From contig CADCPP010000032.1 in NCBI GenBank assembly GCA_902803355.1, positions 1-16,029 of the forward strand: a DNA stretch of 16,029 bases, in the 5' to 3' direction. Origin of the DNA: an uncultured Lachnospiraceae bacterium (lineage in GTDB: Bacteria; Bacillota; Clostridia; Lachnospirales; Lachnospiraceae). Positions 6,730 through 14,723 of the stretch are shown one piece after another. Numbering within the stretch: the stretch's first letter is position 1; every line of letters begins with the position of its first letter. The position numbers and the translations under genes were made by a program. The notes beneath the pieces were generated by a model, which saw nothing but the letters and a program-made list of their open reading frames with translations, was not told the DNA's origin and did not search any database.

Positions 6730-7545
6730 ATGGCTAGCTATAAGGATTATATGCTTTTTGATAAACTTCCGCATACCTGGTGCGCCGGCTGCGGCGACGG
6801 CATCGTTCTGCAGTCCATTGCTGCCGTTTTTGCGGAGATGGGGCTGGATAAGCACGATATCTGCCTGGTCAGTGGCATCGGCTGCTTCGGCCGTGTCGAT
6901 GACTATCTGGACATCAACTGCATGCACGTGACGCACGGGCGTGCCCTTCCGGCGGCGACCGGCATTGCGCTGGCCAATCCGAATCTGAACGTGATCGTGA
7001 CCATGGGCGACGGCGACAGCGTGACCATCGGCGGCAACCACCTGATCCACTGCGCGCGCCGCAATATCAACCTGACGGCGATCGTGGCCAACAACTACAA
7101 CTATGGTCAGACCGGCGGTCAGTACTCCGGGACCACACCGACCCACAGCATCACCACCACTTCTCCCTACGGACACATTGAGAAGAACTTCGATATCTGC
7201 AAGCTGGTGGAAGCGGCCGGCGCAACTTACGTTGCCCGCGCGACGGCATACAACCCCGTGCAGATGCGCAAGCTCATCCGCGGCGGTATCGAGCACAAAG
7301 GCTTTGCCATCATCGAGTGCATGGTCGCCTGCCCGACGCACTATGGCCGCTACAACAAGCAGGGCGAAGCCGCGAACATGATGAAGCTGATGAACGAACA
7401 GAGCGTTCCTGTTGAGCGCGCCCGTAACATGACGGAAGAAGAGCTGGAAGGCAAGATCATCACCGGCCTGATCGTGAACAAGCAGCGGGATGACTACTAT
7501 ACCGATTACAAGCGTATCATCGATGCGCAGAATATTGACGCGTAA
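6730..7545 (+). CDS. korB: 2-oxoacid:ferredoxin oxidoreductase, beta (TPP-binding) subunit
   Basis: The 271-residue protein is the thiamine-diphosphate-binding subunit. WCAGCGDGI (17-25) is the N-terminal cysteine-containing signature, GIGCFGR lies at 49-55, and HGRALPAATGIALANP at 69-84. The cofactor motif runs from GDGD (93-96) to NNYNYGQTGGQ (121-131), where the diphosphate and Mg2+ are held. Length is normal for KorB. The start at 6730 follows GGAGGA by nine bases, and an upstream in-frame ATG at 6616 lies inside the alpha gene with no ribosome site. It pairs with the alpha subunit to form the active site. The gamma gene follows after 13 bases behind a consensus AAGGAGG. Confidence 0.93.
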   Translation: MASYKDYMLFDKLPHTWCAGCGDGIVLQSIAAVFAEMGLDKHDICLVSGIGCFGRVDDYLDINCMHVTHGRALPAATGIALANPNLNVIVTMGDGDSVTIGGNHLIHCARRNINLTAIVANNYNYGQTGGQYSGTTPTHSITTTSPYGHIEKNFDICKLVEAAGATYVARATAYNPVQMRKLIRGGIEHKGFAIIECMVACPTHYGRYNKQGEAANMMKLMNEQSVPVERARNMTEEELEGKIITGLIVNKQRDDYYTDYKRIIDAQNIDA

Positions 7546-7558
7546 GGAGGATACAGCA

Positions 7559-8092
7559 ATGAAAACTGAGATCGTATTAAGCGGCGTCGGCGGACAGGGC
7601 CTGATCTCCACCGGTGAGATCCTTGGTCTGGCATCGTCCCTTTTTGAAGATGGGCTGTATGCGACATTGACAGCCTCCTATGGCTCTGAGACCCGCGGCA
7701 CGTTCACTAAAACGGACGTGATCATCGCGGATGAACCGATCGGTTATCCCAACGTGGATACGCCGGATGTGATCCTCTGCCTTGCGCAGGTCGCCTATGA
7801 TAAGTATGTGGACAAATTCGAGGATCATACCGAGGTCTACTATGATACGGATATGGTCACGCCGAAGGAAGGCGCCAAGGGCGATCATATCGGCTATCCG
7901 TTCCGCACGATGAGCATCGAGCAGGTCGGCAATATCCAGACCGCCAATACCATCGCGCTGGGCCTGATCATGAAGCGCCAGGGCCTGCTGCATAAGGAAT
8001 CGGTCATGAAAGCCTTTGCTCACCGTTTTGCGGGCAAGGATAAGGTCATTGCCGTCAATGAAAAGGCACTGGATCTGGGCCTTTCTCTCTAA
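7559..8092 (+). CDS. korC: 2-oxoacid:ferredoxin oxidoreductase, gamma subunit
   Basis: This 177-residue protein is the gamma subunit, which contributes to CoA binding and completes the alpha-beta-gamma-delta complex. GVGGQG (9-14) is its nucleotide-type loop and SYGSETRG (40-47) the conserved clade motif, followed by DVIIADEPIGYP. A perfect AAGGAGG lies eight to nine bases before the ATG at 7559; an in-frame ATG at 7490 is inside the beta gene and is not supported. The gene ends 21 bases before the hydroxyacid dehydrogenase, with no terminator between, so the oxidoreductase and the hydroxyacid enzymes share a transcript. Confidence 0.92.
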   Translation: MKTEIVLSGVGGQGLISTGEILGLASSLFEDGLYATLTASYGSETRGTFTKTDVIIADEPIGYPNVDTPDVILCLAQVAYDKYVDKFEDHTEVYYDTDMVTPKEGAKGDHIGYPFRTMSIEQVGNIQTANTIALGLIMKRQGLLHKESVMKAFAHRFAGKDKVIAVNEKALDLGLSL

Positions 8093-8113
8093 AAAACCGA
8101 GAAAGAACAAGCT

Positions 8114-9055
8114 ATGAAAGCACTGATTATTGATAATGTTTCTCCGCTCATTCCGGAAGGGCTGAAAGCCCGCGGCGTGGAGGTTCACATCGAAGTGATG
8201 CCCGGCACGGAACGCATCAAGGAGATCATCGGCGAGTATGACGTCCTGATCATGAGAGTGGTTCCGCCTATCGGAAGAGATATTCTGGACTGCGCGGACA
8301 AGCTGAAGATCATTGCCGTCTGCAGCGTGGGAACAGAGCATATCGACCATGAGGCCGCAAAAGAAAAAGGGATCACCATCATGAATGCCGCCAGCGGCAG
8401 CACCAACGGTGTAGCGGAACTGACCATGTGCAAGCTCCTTGAGCTGAACCGCCATACGGTCAGAGCCCAGCGTGAAGTGGTGGAAGACGGGATCTGGGAG
8501 AAGAACCATTTCAAAGGCCATGAACTGAAGGGCCAGACCCTCGGGATCATCGGGATCGGACGGATCGGCAGCCGCGTTGCGGAGCTGGCTTCTGCCTTCG
8601 GCATGAAAATCATTGCCTGCGATCCGTACCTGACCAAAGAAGAGATCGCCGCGCGCGGAGCCGAAAAGAAGGAACTGAATGAACTCCTGGCGGAGGCGGA
8701 CTGTATCTCCATGCATCTTCCGCTGACCCCGGAATCCGTCAATATGATCTCCTATGAGCAGATCGACAGGATGAAACCGGGAGCGGTCTTCATCAATATG
8801 TCCCGCGGCGGCCATGTGGATGAAGAAGCTCTGGCCTACGGCCTGAAGAGCGGCAAGCTCGGCGGCGTCGGAATGGATGTGATCAAGGACGAAGTCGGCG
8901 ATCTGACCGGCGGCGACAAGCTGTATTCCCCGGTCTTTCATGCCGGCGGAGAATTCGTCGTCAGCCCGCACATCGGTGCTGTCACGGCGGAAGCGCAGAC
9001 AAAGATCGGCCACATCATTGTCGATCAGCTGTCTGAGGCGCTTCACCTTAACTGA
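8114..9055 (+). CDS. D-2-hydroxyacid dehydrogenase (SerA-like, NAD-dependent)
   Basis: The 313-residue protein belongs to the D-isomer-specific 2-hydroxyacid dehydrogenases. It has a catalytic-domain shell (1-100 and the last 25 residues) around a Rossmann domain with GIGRIG (147-152) and D170 in IACDPY, which favours NAD over NADP. The catalytic triad is complete: R231 in NMSRGG, E260 and H286 in SPHIG. The Arg-Glu spacing of 29 equals that of SerA-type enzymes. It lacks the C-terminal ACT/ASB domains of biosynthetic phosphoglycerate dehydrogenase, so a catabolic role is more likely. It would oxidise a 2-hydroxyacid to the 2-oxoacid, the substrate type of the upstream oxidoreductase. Related enzymes act on glycerate, phosphoglycerate, lactate-like acids and sulfolactate; the true substrate is unknown. 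The ribosome site (GAGAAAG) is modest. Confidence 0.88.
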   Translation: MKALIIDNVSPLIPEGLKARGVEVHIEVMPGTERIKEIIGEYDVLIMRVVPPIGRDILDCADKLKIIAVCSVGTEHIDHEAAKEKGITIMNAASGSTNGVAELTMCKLLELNRHTVRAQREVVEDGIWEKNHFKGHELKGQTLGIIGIGRIGSRVAELASAFGMKIIACDPYLTKEEIAARGAEKKELNELLAEADCISMHLPLTPESVNMISYEQIDRMKPGAVFINMSRGGHVDEEALAYGLKSGKLGGVGMDVIKDEVGDLTGGDKLYSPVFHAGGEFVVSPHIGAVTAEAQTKIGHIIVDQLSEALHLN

Positions 9056-9065
9056 CTTAACATGT

Positions 9066-9100
9066 GCGCGGATGGGGCGCCAAGCGGGTCCTGTCCGCGC
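9066..9100 (+). other. GC-rich intercistronic stem-loop
   Basis: GCGCGGA (9066-9072) pairs with TCCGCGC (9094-9100), and the stem continues inward for about six more pairs, including G-U pairs. It lies in the 60-base gap between the dehydrogenase and dehydratase genes. No T-run follows; instead the ribosome site AAGGAGAG begins three bases later. It may set a processing point or protect the downstream message rather than terminate. Confidence 0.5.
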
Positions 9101-9115
9101 TGAAGGAGAGACCAG

Positions 9116-10798
9116 ATGCTGAGCAAACCTTGGGAAAGTAACGAGACAGTCGGAGGCCCGGAACGATCCGGAAACCGTACCTATCTGTACGGCCTCGGTC
9201 TGGACGAAGAGAATCTGAAAAAGCCGTTTATCGGCATTGTGAATTCCTGGAGCCAGATCCATCCCGGACATGTCCATCTTCGGGATGTCGCAGCGGCTGT
9301 TGCCGAAGGCGTTCTGGTCTCGGGCGGTCAGCCCTTTGAATTCAATACCATCGGAATCTGCGACGGGATCACGCAGGGACACAGCGGCATGCGCTTTGTT
9401 CTGCCGAGCCGTGAGGTGATCACGGATTCCATCGAGGTTATGGTGAGGGCTCATCATTTTGACGGTCTGGTCTTTCTGGCCGGCTGCGACAAGATCGTTC
9501 CGGCCATGGCGCGCGCGGCAGCAAGACTGAATCTTCCCTGCGTCTTTGTGACAGGGGGCCCTGCGCGTCCCGGATTTTACAAGGGAAAGGGCTATGCGGG
9601 CTATGAGGTCCGTGAGGCCTCGGCAAAACTGCTTGCCGGAGAGATCTCGGAAGAAGAGTACTGCGAAATGGAACAGTGCGTCTGCTCCGGTCCTGGCTCC
9701 TGCCCCATGATGGGCACCGCCAACACGATGTCCTGCCTGATGGAACCGCTGGGGCTTGCGATCCCCGGCTGCGGCACCGTTCACGCGACGGAAGCGAAGA
9801 AGCTCCGCATTGCCCGGAAGAGCGGCGAGCTGGTCATGCGTCTGGTTCGTGAGAACCGCCGTCCGAAGGACTATATCGACAGGGAGATGCTTCTGAATGC
9901 ACTCCGCGTGGATATGGCCATCGGCGGCTCCACAAACAGCGCCATCCATCTTCCGGCGATCGCCTATGAATTCGGACTGAAGCTGACGCAGGATGATTTT
10001 GACGAAGCGGCCCGCAAAACGCCGCACCTTGTCAATGTCCGGCCAAGCGGAAAATATACCTTGTGGGAACTGGATCTTGCCGGCGGGATCCCTGCGGTGA
10101 TCGCAGAGCTCGGCGCAGAGCATTTCAATATGGATAAGCCCTGCGTGACCGGCGCCAAATGGGGCGAAGTGACCAGGGGACTGCACAGCCTGAATACGGA
10201 CGTGCTGACCACTCTGGAACACCCGCTGCATGAAGATGGCGGACTCTGCGTGCTGAAGGGCAATCTTGCGCCGGAAGGCTGCGTGATCAAAAAGAGCGCG
10301 GTACATCCGGATATGCACGTGCATACGGGTCCGGCCCGGCCGTTTGACTGTGAGGAAGACGCCGTCGCGGCGATCCGTGCCGGCAAGATCAATGCCGGTG
10401 ACGTGGTGGTGATCCGTTATGAGGGTCCGAAAGGCGGTCCCGGCATGCGGGAGATGCTGACGGCAACGACGACGCTGGTCGGGTCCGGTCTTGGTTCGAC
10501 CACAGCGCTCATCACTGACGGACGCTTCTCCGGATCAACGAGAGGGCCGTGCGTGGGTCATATCTCTCCGGAAGCGTATGCGGGAGGTCCGATCGCCCTG
10601 GTGGAAGAGGGAGACCTGATCACTTTGAATATCCCGGAAAGACGCCTGGAGCTGCATGTTTCCGAAGAGGAACTGGAAAAAAGACGGGCGGCCTATGTCA
10701 GGCCTGTGCGTCCGGCGGGCAGCCCCTTCCTTGCACGCTACCGGGCAGCGGTATCCGGTGTCTGGGAAGGCGCCGTGCTGAAGGACCCTGAGGAATAA
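9116..10798 (+). CDS. IlvD/Edd-family dehydratase (dihydroxy-acid dehydratase-like)
   Basis: The 560-residue length is standard for the iron-sulfur IlvD/Edd family, which removes water from 2,3-dihydroxyacids to give 2-oxo-3-deoxyacids. PFIGIVNSWSQIHPGHVHL (37-55) is the anaerobe-type N-terminus, where the usual first cysteine is absent. Cluster ligands are probably C82 (ICDGI), C124 (AGCDK) and C196 (GPGSCPMMGTANTM). K126 lies in the CDKxxP motif and S472 in GRFSG, the region of the catalytic serine. Biosynthetic IlvD makes 2-oxoisovalerate for valine synthesis, but no other ilv or leu gene is here; the neighbours are catabolic. A paralogue acting on a sugar acid or another dihydroxyacid is therefore more likely (inference). 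The product would suit the oxidoreductase upstream. A good AAGGAGAG precedes the ATG. Confidence 0.88.
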   Translation: MLSKPWESNETVGGPERSGNRTYLYGLGLDEENLKKPFIGIVNSWSQIHPGHVHLRDVAAAVAEGVLVSGGQPFEFNTIGICDGITQGHSGMRFVLPSREVITDSIEVMVRAHHFDGLVFLAGCDKIVPAMARAAARLNLPCVFVTGGPARPGFYKGKGYAGYEVREASAKLLAGEISEEEYCEMEQCVCSGPGSCPMMGTANTMSCLMEPLGLAIPGCGTVHATEAKKLRIARKSGELVMRLVRENRRPKDYIDREMLLNALRVDMAIGGSTNSAIHLPAIAYEFGLKLTQDDFDEAARKTPHLVNVRPSGKYTLWELDLAGGIPAVIAELGAEHFNMDKPCVTGAKWGEVTRGLHSLNTDVLTTLEHPLHEDGGLCVLKGNLAPEGCVIKKSAVHPDMHVHTGPARPFDCEEDAVAAIRAGKINAGDVVVIRYEGPKGGPGMREMLTATTTLVGSGLGSTTALITDGRFSGSTRGPCVGHISPEAYAGGPIALVEEGDLITLNIPERRLELHVSEEELEKRRAAYVRPVRPAGSPFLARYRAAVSGVWEGAVLKDPEE

Positions 10799-10809
10799 GA
10801 GGAACAAAG

Positions 10810-11850
10810 ATGAAATATCCTGTTGAACAGATTCGTGATTTTTGTGAAAAGGTATGGGTCAAAGCCGGCCTTACCGAAGAGGATGCCAAAACCTGCGTAG
10901 ATGTCCTCCTGGCGGCGGATATCCGCGGACAGCGCACGCACGGAACTACCCATATGAAGGATTACGTGAACCGTGTGAAGCTGGGCACCTCGACCAACGG
11001 AGCGGACGTGGAGATCACCAAGACCGGTGAAGGCACCCTTGTGGTGGATGCCAAGCATGCCGTCGGCATGGTGGCTGCACCGAAGGCCATGCGCGCCTGC
11101 ATCGCGCAGGCGAAGAAGTCCGGTGCCTGCTTTGCCTCCGTCCATAACGGAAACCATTACGGCCTCGGCGCTTATTACCCGATGATGTGTCTGGAAGAAA
11201 ACATGATCGGCTTTTCCGTGACGAACGCGCCGGCACTGGTGGCGCCCTTTGGCGGCGCGGAGCCGCTGCTCGGCACGAACCCGATCTCCGTAGCCATTCC
11301 CGCGGGGAAATACCCTGCTCTCGTCATGGATATCGCGACCAGCGTTGCCGCCAAGGGCAATATCGCTCTGGCGATGAAGGAAGGCCGGGATATCCCTCTC
11401 GGCATGGCCCTGGATAAAGACGGCAACCCGACGACGGATGCGAAAGCCGCAAACGAAGGCGTTCTGCTGCCTTTCGGTGCCCATAAGGGCTATTCCCTTG
11501 AAGTGATCGTCTCGATCCTGGCCTTTGCCTTAAGCGGCGCCGAAATGGACGTGAATATCCCTCGCTTCTTTGAACATACCGAACTGGATGCCAACTGCGG
11601 CTATTTTATGGGCTGCATCGACATTTCCCGCTTCTGCGACGTTGAGGTGTTCAAGGAACGGGTCGACGCCCTCTTTGCCATGCTGAAGGCCTGCCGGCCG
11701 TCCAAGGGATCGAAAGGGGTTCTGATCCCTGGTGAGATCGAAGCCGTCAAGACGGCGGCTGCGCTGAAGGAAGGGATCGACCTTTCCGAAGCGACCCTTC
11801 AGGATTTCCGTGATATGGCGGAAGAGTACGGCGTAGAATACACATTTTAA
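10810..11850 (+). CDS. Ldh2-family NAD(P)-dependent 2-hydroxyacid dehydrogenase
   Basis: The 346-residue protein belongs to the malate/L-lactate dehydrogenase-2 family, whose fold is unrelated to classical Rossmann dehydrogenases. Members oxidise malate, lactate, sulfolactate (ComC), ureidoglycolate or diketogulonate-type acids. Conserved features are DIRGQRTHGTTHM (37-49, the family's R-x-x-H-G element), NGNHYG (113-118, with H116 as likely catalytic histidine), PFGGxxPLLGTNPIS (146-160) and MDIATSVAAKG (173-183). The last 90 residues form the family's helical end. The gene starts 11 bases after the dehydratase gene behind GAGGAACAAAG. It is the second hydroxyacid dehydrogenase of the operon, and its unrelated fold makes opposite stereochemistry plausible. 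The substrate cannot be read from the sequence. Confidence 0.9.
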   Translation: MKYPVEQIRDFCEKVWVKAGLTEEDAKTCVDVLLAADIRGQRTHGTTHMKDYVNRVKLGTSTNGADVEITKTGEGTLVVDAKHAVGMVAAPKAMRACIAQAKKSGACFASVHNGNHYGLGAYYPMMCLEENMIGFSVTNAPALVAPFGGAEPLLGTNPISVAIPAGKYPALVMDIATSVAAKGNIALAMKEGRDIPLGMALDKDGNPTTDAKAANEGVLLPFGAHKGYSLEVIVSILAFALSGAEMDVNIPRFFEHTELDANCGYFMGCIDISRFCDVEVFKERVDALFAMLKACRPSKGSKGVLIPGEIEAVKTAAALKEGIDLSEATLQDFRDMAEEYGVEYTF

Positions 11851-11860
11851 GGAGCCTTTC

Positions 11861-13153
11861 ATGCTGGAAGAGATCAAAAAGATACTGGACCCTATCGAAC
11901 TGCCCGAGATCGTGAAGGTGCGTCAGCACTTTGATGACAACAGGCTCCCGAATGTGCGGGAGACCCTGTGGCAGAAGATGGAAGAGCGGGGGCTGGATAT
12001 CCGGCCCGGACAGCGCATCGCCATCACCTGCGGGAGCCGCGGCGTGGATCAGTACCCCGTCATGATCAAAACAGTGGCTGATTTCATTAAGTCCAAAGGG
12101 GCTCAGCCTATCCTGATCCCGGCGATGGGCAGCCACGGCGGCGCCACTGCCGAAGGTCAGCGTGAAGTCCTGTATCATAACGGGATCACGGAAGAAGCCA
12201 TGGGCGCGCCTATCCTCTCGTCCATGGAGGTCAATCAGATCGGGACCACGAGCAAGGGACTGCCGGTCTATATCGACAAAAATGCCTGTGAATGCGACGG
12301 CATCATCCTGCTGAACCGGGTGAAATGCCATACCGCCTTCCGTGGGAAGATCGAAAGCGGCATCACCAAGATGACGGCGATCGGACTGGCCAAGCAGAAG
12401 GGGGCGGAGATGACCCATATTCTCGGCTTCGAAAATATGGCGGAAAATATTCTGGCAGTCGGCAGCGTCGCGTTGGAAAAGCTGAATATCGTCTGCGGGA
12501 TCGGTTCTGTGGAAAATGCCTTCGGGCATCTGGCCGAGATCCATGTGCTGAAGCAAAGTGAGATCCTGGAAGAAGAACCGAAGATCCTTAAGCGCGCGAA
12601 CGAACTGATGCCCCGCTTCTATGTGGATGCGGCGGATGTTCTGGTCATGATGGAGATGGGAAAAGACATTTCCGGCTCCGGACTGGACAGCAACCTGATC
12701 GGACGGTATAACGTGCCCAGTATCAGCGGAGGTCCGAATTTCCGTGCGCTGTGCGTGCTGGATCTGACTGACGCGTCCGATCACAATCCAAACGGAATGG
12801 GCCAGGCAGACTTTGCGTCAAGACGCTTTTATGAGAAGAGCAATGTGGAGCTTTGCTATGTGAACTGCCTGACTTCCACAGCGATCGATACCTGCAAGCT
12901 GCCAATGATCCTGGATACGGATAAACAGGTGCTGCAGGCAGCCGTTAAGTTCTGCGGAAAGCCCGACCGGAAAAAAGCAAGCGTCATTATCGGCGTTTCC
13001 ACTCACGAGATGGGCGAGCTGTATATGTCCCGCGCCGCCCTGGAAGCCGTTCCGGAGCAGTTTAAGGACAGAGTGGAAGTGGTTGGCGATTTCATGCCGA
13101 TCCCCTTTGACGAAGAAGGCAATCTGACGCTCTTCGGAAGACCGAAAAAATAG
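11861..13153 (+). CDS. LarA-like nickel-pincer racemase/epimerase (DUF2088 family)
   Basis: This 430-residue protein has the size and motif order of lactate racemase LarA and its homologues, which move a hydride at C2 of a hydroxyacid with a covalent nickel-pincer cofactor. The key residues of LarA (His108, His174, Lys184, His200) have likely partners here: H92 in AMGSHGG, H157 in VKCHTAFRG, K170 in ESGITKM and H186 in EMTHILGF. The Lys-to-second-His gap of 16 is the same, and the first-to-second-His gap is 65 against 66. K170 would carry the cofactor. It differs from true LarA around the substrate, so lactate is not assured. The cofactor makers LarB, LarC and LarE are not in the window. It lies 10 bases after the Ldh2-type gene behind AAGGAGC. 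It probably links the two hydroxyacid stereoisomers. Confidence 0.85.
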   Translation: MLEEIKKILDPIELPEIVKVRQHFDDNRLPNVRETLWQKMEERGLDIRPGQRIAITCGSRGVDQYPVMIKTVADFIKSKGAQPILIPAMGSHGGATAEGQREVLYHNGITEEAMGAPILSSMEVNQIGTTSKGLPVYIDKNACECDGIILLNRVKCHTAFRGKIESGITKMTAIGLAKQKGAEMTHILGFENMAENILAVGSVALEKLNIVCGIGSVENAFGHLAEIHVLKQSEILEEEPKILKRANELMPRFYVDAADVLVMMEMGKDISGSGLDSNLIGRYNVPSISGGPNFRALCVLDLTDASDHNPNGMGQADFASRRFYEKSNVELCYVNCLTSTAIDTCKLPMILDTDKQVLQAAVKFCGKPDRKKASVIIGVSTHEMGELYMSRAALEAVPEQFKDRVEVVGDFMPIPFDEEGNLTLFGRPKK

Positions 13154-13173
13154 AGCTCCTTTTCCCGGGAGCT
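13154..13173 (+). other. Short intercistronic stem-loop
   Basis: AGCTCC (13154-13159) pairs with GGAGCT (13168-13173), with one more G-U pair, around a six-base loop. It begins directly after the racemase stop codon and has no T-run after it. The next ribosome site (GAGGGAGAG) follows within ten bases. It is probably a minor message-stability element. Confidence 0.35.
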
Positions 13174-13191
13174 GACAGAGGGAGAGATCTG

Positions 13192-14712
13192 ATGAACCCT
13201 TATGTGATCCGTCTTGAGAAAGAAGACAATGTGGTGATCGCAAGGCATGACCTGCCTGCGGGAACCGTCATTGAAGAAGAGAAGATAACGACTCTGGAGG
13301 AGATCCCTGCCGGATATAAATGTGCGGCACGGGATATTGCCAAAGGAGAGGAGATCCGCAAATACAATACGGTTATCGGCTATGCTTCCCGCGATATCCG
13401 CAAGGGCGAATCCGTGCACAATCACAATGATGAGTTCGATGCCCGCGGCGTCGATTACGCGTTCGGGGCGGACTGTCATCCGGTGGACCTGCTTCCTCCG
13501 GAAAAACGCCGGACCTTTCTCGGCATCCGCCGTCCGGATGGCAAGGTCGCGACCCGCAATTACATCGGGATCCTGGTCTGCAGCAACTGTGCGGCGACCG
13601 TAGCGCGGAAGATCAGTGAGTATTTCACGGAAGAATACCTGAAGGATTACCCGAATGTGGACGGCGTGATGCCCTTTATCACGGAACTCGGCTGCGGCAT
13701 GGAGCAGTCCGGTGAACCGCTGGCGCTGCTGCAGCGCACGATAGCCGGCTATATCAGAAACCCCAATATGGGCGCATCGGTCCTGGTTTCCCTTGGATGC
13801 GAGCGCAACAATATCGACAAGCTGATGGATGCGCAGGGCCTCGTTCAGAACGAACGCTTTAAACGTCTGGTGATCCAGGAAGAAGGTGGAACAAGAGTAT
13901 CCATCGAAAAAGGCATCGCCTATGTGAAGGAGATGCTCTCGCTCGTCAATGATGTAAAGCGTGAGCCCTGCTCCGCGGAACACCTGCTGGTCGCTCTGGA
14001 ATGCGGCGGCTCGGACGGCTTTTCCGGCCTTTCCGCGAATCCGGGCCTTGGCAAGGCCATGGACATCCTGGTGAAGAACGGAGGCGGCTGCATCCACTCC
14101 GAGACCACGGAGATCTTCGGCGCGGAACACATCCTTACCCGACGCGCAGTGTCGGAAGAGGTGGGGCGCAAGCTGATCGCCCGCCTGGACTGGTGGCTGA
14201 AGCAGACGGAAGGCCGTGACTGCCAGATCAACGGCAAGGTCTCGCCCGGCAACAATAAGGGCGGTTTGACCAATGTGCTCGAGAAATCGCTCGGCGGCGT
14301 CAAAAAGAGCGGAACGAGCCCGCTCAATGAAGTGTATGAGTACGCTTATCCCGTGACGACAAGCGGTGTCTGCTTTATGGATACGCCGGGATACGATCCC
14401 ATTGCCTGCACCGGACAGATCGCCGGCGGCGCGAATCTGCTGGCCTTCACCACCGGCCGCGGATCCTGCTTCGGTTCGGTCCTTGTCCCGGTCATCAAGC
14501 TGGCCAGCAACACGCCTCTCTATGAGCATATGGAAGAGGATATGGATATCAACTGCGGCACGGTGATCGATGGCACGCAGGATCTGGAATCCCTCGGAGA
14601 GACCATTTTTGAAGAGCTGCTGGAAGTCGCTTCGGGCAAAAAAACAAAAAGCGAACTGCTCGGCGTGGGGGAAAGCGAATTTACGCCCTGGCCGATCGGC
14701 GTCTTCGCCTAA
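13192..14712 (+). CDS. UxaA-family dehydratase (altronate/galactarate dehydratase-like)
   Basis: The 506-residue protein is the full-length, fused form of the UxaA/GarD family. Residues 10-80 are an SAF domain ending in KGESVHNHNDEF, a metal-binding type segment. The main domain begins at GIRRPDGKVATRNYIGI (111-127), the family hallmark, and includes LGCERNN (201-207), ECGGSDGFSGLSANPGLG (270-287), SPGNNKGGLT (351-360) and TTGRGSCFG (420-428). Members dehydrate altronate, galactarate or related sugar acids, and the split relatives SuyAB cleave sulfolactate. The usual partners of altronate breakdown (uronate isomerase, altronate oxidoreductase, KDG kinase, aldolase) are missing, so altronate is doubtful. 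It would act alongside the IlvD-type dehydratase on a different isomer or intermediate. A strong GAGGGAGAG precedes the ATG. Confidence 0.88.
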   Translation: MNPYVIRLEKEDNVVIARHDLPAGTVIEEEKITTLEEIPAGYKCAARDIAKGEEIRKYNTVIGYASRDIRKGESVHNHNDEFDARGVDYAFGADCHPVDLLPPEKRRTFLGIRRPDGKVATRNYIGILVCSNCAATVARKISEYFTEEYLKDYPNVDGVMPFITELGCGMEQSGEPLALLQRTIAGYIRNPNMGASVLVSLGCERNNIDKLMDAQGLVQNERFKRLVIQEEGGTRVSIEKGIAYVKEMLSLVNDVKREPCSAEHLLVALECGGSDGFSGLSANPGLGKAMDILVKNGGGCIHSETTEIFGAEHILTRRAVSEEVGRKLIARLDWWLKQTEGRDCQINGKVSPGNNKGGLTNVLEKSLGGVKKSGTSPLNEVYEYAYPVTTSGVCFMDTPGYDPIACTGQIAGGANLLAFTTGRGSCFGSVLVPVIKLASNTPLYEHMEEDMDINCGTVIDGTQDLESLGETIFEELLEVASGKKTKSELLGVGESEFTPWPIGVFA

Positions 14713-14723
14713 GGGAGTTGAAC

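Noticed and set aside
7577..10324. A 915-codon open frame on the minus strand, opposite the gamma subunit, dehydrogenase and dehydratase genes
   Set aside because: It lies antisense to three genes with clear families and good ribosome sites. Its translation is rich in His, Arg, Gln and Asp without any recognisable domain, which is what high-GC codon bias gives on the opposite strand.
13003..14529. A 508-codon minus-strand open frame opposite the UxaA-family gene (and a similar 403-codon one at 14709-15920)
   Set aside because: Same reasoning: shadow of strongly supported plus-strand genes, no ribosome site, no family pattern.
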